64,000 bases of DNA, taken from the NCBI GenBank assembly GCA_037127255.1, contig JBANSL010000003.1, forward strand, positions 20,091,314 through 20,155,313, read 5' to 3'. Positions 59,301 to 64,000 of this stretch are shown here, one piece after another (the first letter of the stretch is position 1; each line of letters starts with the position of its first letter). A program made the position numbers and the translations under genes. This DNA comes from Persicaria tinctoria (taxonomy: Eukaryota; Streptophyta; Magnoliopsida; Caryophyllales; Polygonaceae). The notes under the pieces are model-generated. The model did not search any database, had not been told where the DNA came from, and saw only the letters and a program-made list of their open reading frames with translations.

Positions 59301-60257
59301 TTAGGGATTTGGAGTTTGTAGATCAATCGGTGGTTAGGGCTTTTGGAAATCAGGCAACTATTTTTTTCCTAAAAAAAAGTTATTTTAATGTTTTACACTT
59401 AGATAGCGCTTTTTAATAAAAACGCTAAGGGAGGTTTACTTTAACAGCGCTTTTTAATAAAAACGCTAAGAGATGCTTTTTTTTAACAGCGCTTATTTTA
59501 TAAAACCGCTATGCTTCTAAAAATATATATTTTTTAAAAAAAATTAAATGCATTCTCAGCGCCTATCTATAAAAAGCGCTATCCTTCCCATAAATTAATA
59601 GCGGTTTGAAATAAGCGCTTTTAAATTTCCGCTATTAATCTATGATTTTGTACTAGTGTGATTTTTTGTGACATTTTATTTTTTCCGGTGACAGTTAGGA
59701 GAAATTGATTTTCTTTTTTTCTTGTGATAATTATCGGTGACAAAAACATTTGGGTGACAGTTGATTTTCTTCCCGTGACAGTTGGCAGTAACACTTTTTC
59801 TCGGTGACAAATGGGGTTTTTCTGCTAATAGTTGATTTTCCCGATGACAATTGTTGGTGACAACTATTAATTACGAGGTTGATGACAATATATTGTCACC
59901 ATGATATTGTAACCTTAAAACAATTGTCACCATAACATTATACATCACCAAGACATTGTCACCAATTACAGAACACTGTTTTCATATTGTTTAATCAACC
60001 GTATTGTCACCAACTTATAAAAAACATTGTCACCAACCTCTTTTCAGTAATCTATTGACACCAACAATAAAACAGTGTAACCAACCTATTTTCATCAAGC
60101 TTTGGTCAATAATCTATTGTCACCAATTACAAAACTTTGTCACAAATCTAGTGTCAACCGCCTATTTTTAGAAATTAATTGTCACCAACGACAAAACAGT
60201 GTCACAAACCAATTGCCACCAATTATAAACCACTTTCATCAAACTAAAATGTTTACA

Positions 60258-60660
60258 ATGCTAATGTTATCACATTTGTCATCTAATATTAACACATTTT
60301 TTTTACAAAACTGAAACCCTAGAACCAGGGGATCATAGACCCAAGAGGGGCTAAACATGAGCAGACGAAAATTTGACGTACAGTATAGTTTAGAGTTTAG
60401 GGTTTAGGATTTAGGGTTTAGGGCCCCTAAACCCTAAAGACTAAACTCTAAACCCTAAAATGTGTGTACAATACCAATGTTATCAGATTTGTCATCTAAT
60501 ATTAACGCATTTTTGTTACGAAACTGAAACCCTAGAACTAGGGGAGCATAGACCCTAGAGGGGCTAAACTTGAGCAAACGAATAATTCGATGTACAATAC
60601 TATAATGGTATCACATTTTTCATCTAATATTAACGCATTTTTGTTACAATAATAACCCTA
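60258..60660 (+). repeat. Tandem partial triplication inside the MULE
   Basis: A block beginning 'tttgtcatctaatattaac' recurs near 60275, 60488 and 60617. The first two copies also share 'gaaaccctagaac' and 'gaggggctaaac' blocks. Confidence 0.8.
60389..60459. repeat. Head-to-head interstitial telomere-like repeat
   Basis: Four TTTAGGG-like units run to GGGCCCC and then continue as CCCTAAA-like units, an imperfect palindrome of about 70 bp. TTTAGGG is the plant telomere repeat, here degenerate and inside a MULE. Confidence 0.85.
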
Positions 60661-61529
60661 AGTGGATGAAATTTGATGTAAAGTTTAACTTTTTCCGATG
60701 ACAATTTTTTGATGACAACTGCATATATTTTTCCGATGACAGTCGTTTGTGACAATTATTTTGGTGACAACTGACTTTTTTGGTAACATTTAAACGAATT
60801 TTTTTTCTGGTACTAGTGAACACTGTCACCAACCTATTGTTATCAACTACAAAACATTGTCACCAACTTTTTGTCACCTACTATAAAATATTGTCACCAC
60901 CAATTTTAACTAACTACATACTATCACCAACAAGTTTGACTAGTTTCTCTCACCTGAAATTGTCACCAAAATAGTGTCACCGACATATTTTCACCAACTA
61001 CAAAACACTATCACCAAACTAAAATGTGTGTACAATACTAATGTCATCACAATTGTTACCTAATATTAACTCACTTTTATCACCAAAATATTGTCACCAA
61101 ATAAATTTTTAAAAAGTTTGACTAGTTTTTTTCACCGAAATTGTCACCAAAATATTATTTCAATATACATATTTTCCATCACGATCATGTAACCACAAAA
61201 AAATTGTCACTACCATGCTAAATATTATTTCAATACATATTTGGTGACAATTGTTAGTGACAGTTTTTTCAGTAATTTTTTTTATTTTTGTGACAGTTGT
61301 TTTGACATTATTTTTTTATCGGAATACATTGTCATCAACTCTTGTCACCAATAATAACACTATCACCAAATATTATCACGACCTAGTGAAAATTATCACC
61401 AGTAATAGCCAATATCAATTGTCACAAACTAAAAATCATTGTAACGAACTATAACACACTATAACCACCTATTGTTATCAATTACCAAACACCGATACAA
61501 AATCACCAAATAGTAAACACTGAAATATA

Positions 61530-61765
61530 CTCCCTCCGTTAATTAAAACTTGACGTTTTACTATTCACGCACGCATTTTTAGGTGTTAAAAACTATATAA
61601 AATATTAACTTTTTTAATAATTTTTTTAAATAATATCATACTTATTACTATTAAGTATGAATTTATAAAAACAAATTTAAAAAAAAGTTAATATTTTATA
61701 TAGTTTTTATCGTTCTAAAAAAGCGTGCATGAATAGTAAACGACAAGTTTTAATTAACAGAGGGG
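61530..61765. mobile_element. Stowaway MITE, 236 bp
   Basis: Ends CTCCCTCCGTTAATTAAAAC and, inverted, CCCCTCTGTTAATTAAAAC, with TA at 61528-61529 and 61766-61767. The inner 'tattcacgcacgcattttt' block mirrors 'aaaaaagcgtgcatgaata', as in MITE B at 6232, so the two are related. Confidence 0.9.
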
Positions 61766-61819
61766 TACCTATTATCACCAACTAAAGAACATTGTCACCA
61801 ATTTTTTTTTGTCACCAAC

Positions 61820-62346
61820 TATTATCGCAATCGCAATGTTTTAAGACTTTCTTTGATCCAATATGAAGATTTCTAGTGGAAGCCTCACCGACATTGCCCC
61901 TTGGATTTTCCACCGGTTTGCTTTTGGTGACGACAACACCGAACAAAGCTTCCATCATATCATACCTGATTTTTCGTTGGCAAGGCACACAAGGAAGTTG
62001 AGTTAATCAATCAACGATGAATTAAAATCTGAGGTTCGATCGATTTTAAGATGAAAATTTTGAATTGGACCTTAACTAGAATGAGCCTTTTTCAATTTCA
62101 TCCCAGACATTGGAGCAATCATGGCTGATGTTCACTTTCTCCCAATTAAGCGCCTTCAGCTTCACCTGATGTGAACCGCTTCTAGAAGCTGCTGCGTTCG
62201 GTGCTTTCCTCACTCCTCGAGGGGCCAACTAGGTGCCGGAGCCGCTGGCTTCGATGGCGAAGGCGGGGGCGACGTCTGAACATTTTTTTACTGGAGCCGG
62301 AGGCGGTGGCGGCGTTGCTGCCTGCTGGTGCTTTTGGAACAGCCAT
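61820..62346 (-). pseudogene. Captured formin gene fragment (FH1/FH2 junction)
   Basis: The minus strand reads a Pro-rich piece (AATPPPPPAPVKK, FH1-like), then after a stop APRGVRKAPNAAASRSG and HQVKLKALNWEKVNISHDCS followed by NVWDEIEKGSF, the start of the FH2 actin-nucleating domain. A second block near 61830-61955 gives YDMMEALFGVVVTKSKPVE, the next conserved FH2 segment. Stops and frame changes occur in the FH1 part, and the junction between the two FH2 blocks is either an intron or lost sequence. It sits against the right terminal repeat of the MULE. Formins nucleate actin filaments; this fragment could not. Confidence 0.82.
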
Positions 62347-62527
62347 GGAGGCCAGTGCAGGCTGTTGATCGGCGAGAGACTTGGAAGAAAAAGGAAACCT
62401 AATTAAGAGGGGTGTTTTGGGTATTATGAAAATATAATGGACACTTACTTAATTATCAAATAAAAATGGATATTTACTTAATTTAACCTTCCAAATGGAT
62501 ATCTCACCAAATTTTTCCTACTTCAAA

Positions 62528-62618
62528 TAATTTAACTCTGAATTATGAATAGAATAATATCAAAAAATAAAATTTTAAAAATATTCTATTGAAAATAATC
62601 CGAAGTATAGTTTTATAC
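62528..62618. other. AT-rich flank of the MULE
   Basis: AT-rich sequence with no recognised feature. Confidence 0.5.
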
Positions 62619-62670
62619 GGAGTCCTTTAATAATTTAAAGGACTCCGTGTCCTTTAATAATTTAAAGGAC
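62619..62670. repeat. Two adjacent near-identical hairpins
   Basis: GGAGTCCTTTAA-taat-TTAAAGGACTCC (62619-62646; 12-bp arms, 4-nt loop) is followed 2 nt later by GTCCTTTAA-taat-TTAAAGGAC (62649-62670; 9-bp arms). Confidence 0.9.
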
Positions 62671-63354
62671 TCGTCTAACTCGCGTCGCCACGTAATGCAA
62701 CTAAAAATATCCTATAATGCATATTAAAATATGCATTAGGGTGCGGCCAGGTGGCCGCCACACCCTTCGGCTATGAACGAATCTATATTTAAATTAGTAA
62801 TATATGTAATATAGATGTATTTATATATATGTTGCTCAACTAGAATAGTTAGACTTGACAAAACATATCCCGACCCAAAAACCCGATCCGACCGTCCGAA
62901 TGGAGTACTATTTTGTGGATGAATTGGTAATGTTACTATTTTCGTATTGATGATTAAAAATTTATAAGTGCATGAAACCCTAATTTGGATCATGAGAACG
63001 TGTTTTTCACGCGCCCCCAACTCCTCTACCAAACCAGTCTCTACTTCCCTCTTTGTTGAGCAAATCATCTCCAAATCTTCTTCTTTGTGATGCAAGCGGC
63101 TCGATTCTCCTTGTTCTTGCCGACTTTGGTATAATTTCTCCCATTCCCCTTAAATCAGTCATCAATTTGGGATAAAACTTTCCATTCCGACCTTTCTTGA
63201 CTGTGGGGGTGTCCTCGCCTGTCGCCTTTCCTTGTCTTAGTCATGCTATTCACCTTGTTCTGTCATGTTCAATCTAGTTCGTGCCCCGATTTCTTCTCTT
63301 TGGCTGAATTGATGCTTCAGATTAATCTCCTTAGCCCTAAAAATACAAAAACTC
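62671..63354. other. Intergenic or retroposon-like sequence
   Basis: No recognised coding sequence. A short frame near 63089-63130 (MQAARFSLFLPTL followed by GTATAA) could be a first exon but is too short to support. The segment leads into the poly(A) tract at 63355. Confidence 0.3.
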
Positions 63355-63374
63355 AAAAAAAAAAAAAAAAAAAA
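63355..63374 (+). repeat. Poly(A) tract, 20 nt
   Basis: A pure A run after 'aaaatacaaaaactc', consistent with the 3' tail of a plus-strand non-LTR retroposon. No flanking duplication was identified. Confidence 0.6.
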
Positions 63375-64000
63375 CGTTTTGTGCTCTTTGGGTCTTCCTT
63401 GGTCTGGCGTCCTGGCCTTGGAATCAAGAAGGTTGCAAAATTTTTTTGAAAGAGGAAGAAAAGGTTTGTTGTTAGGTGCGACAGGGTGGCTTCCGGTGGC
63501 AGTGTGCTTGGTGGCGGCTAGCTTGTGGCGGCTCCGCTAGGAGAATAATTAGTTAAGCATCGATGGTTCTCCCTCCCTTTTGTTTCTGTTGGCAAATCCC
63601 TAAAGGGTTATCAAACAGATGGTTGAAATCATAAAAAAAAGGTTGTTACGACCATGGAAAAGGATGAAGTTGCGCTCTGGTGGGTTTGTGGGTTCTACGG
63701 CCTTCAAACGACTGTGCGTTGGTGGGCAGGGCTCTGGGGTGGTTCTGCTTTCCTTGGTGGTTTTGTGTGGTCAAAAGATCATAAAATGGGCGTCTCTAGC
63801 AGTGGGCACACTGGATTATGTCTCCAGACTGTATAAATGTGGTTGTTATGGCCACCAATAGGTTGTTCAATTGGAGGATGTCAATGATGCACCACAAAAC
63901 CAAGTATCACCTTAAGCTATATCTTGAATCAATCTTCAAACAAAAAGTCACTGTCTTTCACAGAAAGAAGTCTTAGAAGAAATCCCTATGGTTTCTTAAA
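63375..64000 (+). other. GC/T-rich sequence without recognised genes, running off the window
   Basis: Gly/Trp-rich overlapping ORFs (63619-63861) arise from a 'ggtggttctggtgg' style composition and have no recognisable domain. It may be LINE 5' or 3' UTR sequence. Confidence 0.3.

Larger units (their letters stand above)
55837..59658. mobile_element. CACTA element, 3.8 kb, carrying a remorin gene fragment
   Basis: Ends CACTAGTACAAAA and the exact inverse TTTTGTACTAGTG, flanked by a 3-bp TGA duplication (55834-55836, 59659-59661). Subterminal regions on both sides contain repeated 'agcgctttttaa' and 'aaagcgctgt' motifs in both orientations, as in other plant CACTA elements. The middle holds exons of a remorin gene on the minus strand and a PIF-type MITE. 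There is no TNPA/TNPD-like reading frame, so it is non-autonomous. It inserted into the subterminal region of the MULE. Confidence 0.93.
59662..61527. repeat. Dense TGTCACC/GGTGACA repeat field of the MULE
   Basis: Dozens of short units of the types 'attgtcaccaac' and 'ggtgacaattg' occur in both orientations, making many potential foldbacks. The left side of the MULE (55775-55836) carries the GGTGACA orientation. Such subterminal repeats are plausible transposase-binding sites, but that is inference. No coding sequence. Confidence 0.75.
55559..62518. mobile_element. MULE (about 7 kb with insertions) carrying a formin fragment
   Basis: Inverted ends: left GGTTAAATTTGGTAAATATCC, right (inverted) GGAAAAATTTGGTGAGATATCC, followed on both sides by repeated 'aattaagtaaatgtccat'-type blocks and 'aatacccctc', so the terminal repeat is about 100 bp or more. 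A 9-bp duplication with two mismatches flanks it: TACTTCGAT (55550-55558) and TACTTCAAA (62519-62527). Inside are many TGTCACCAA/GGTGACA motifs, a formin gene fragment, a Stowaway MITE and the CACTA element at 55837-59658. Without CACTA and Stowaway it was about 2.9 kb. No transposase. Confidence 0.82.

Noticed and set aside
60389..60459. True chromosome end or chromosome fusion site
   Set aside because: The repeats are few, degenerate and wholly inside a MULE whose terminal repeats lie on both sides.

Overview
This is a transposon-dense stretch of plant nuclear DNA. A eudicot is the most likely source: Athila-type Ty3/gypsy elements primed by tRNA-Asp, L1 elements with an added RNase H domain, Stowaway MITEs, Pack-MULEs, CACTA elements, a Helitron and a TRIM, plus fragments of plant-specific genes (RING1-like, GC1/SulA-like, ARAD-like, remorin, formin). 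I found no convincing intact host protein-coding gene. The species cannot be told from this window.

Layout. 1-5.0 kb: AT-rich DNA and a decayed, spliced-looking fragment with one RING1-type exon. 5.0-6.1 kb: the right end of a CACTA-like element against a Copia reverse-transcriptase remnant that is split by a Stowaway MITE. 6.07-18.9 kb: an array of diverged repeats of about 0.75-1 kb. One unit holds a Russian doll: Stowaway A contains Stowaway B, which contains a 3.7 kb Pack-MULE carrying pieces of two unrelated genes. 19-22.4 kb: retroposon-like blocks, a MITE and an LTR-like fragment. 22.4-29.1 kb: a gag-pro-only gypsy element (minus strand) and three successive LTR segments. 29.1-32.6 kb: a decayed Athila pol (plus strand) interrupted by a complete TRIM. 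32.75-33.97 kb: a Helitron. 34.1-35.5 kb: decayed LINE-related coding sequence. 35.6-52.3 kb: a full-length L1 (14-bp target duplication) split by a young gag-pro LTR element (5-bp duplication), itself split by a solo LTR (5-bp duplication). 53.5-54.4 kb: a foldback MULE-type MITE. 55.56-62.52 kb: a MULE carrying a formin fragment and interrupted by a 3.8 kb CACTA element carrying a remorin gene fragment, which in turn holds a PIF/Harbinger-type MITE. 62.5-64 kb: AT-rich DNA and retroposon-like sequence.

Three features stand out. First, three separate elements here carry host gene fragments, and in all three the captured exons and introns are still recognisable. Second, the LTR family encodes only gag and protease followed by a short integrase-tail-like stretch, with no reverse transcriptase, yet one copy has LTRs differing at only about 15 sites by eye, so it probably moves using enzymes from another element. 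Third, that family is studded with a short dyad, TCGA-N2-TCGA, in LTR and coding linker alike and in different reading frames, which points to a DNA-level signal rather than a protein one. All ages, identities and functions come from reading the sequence; no database search was run.
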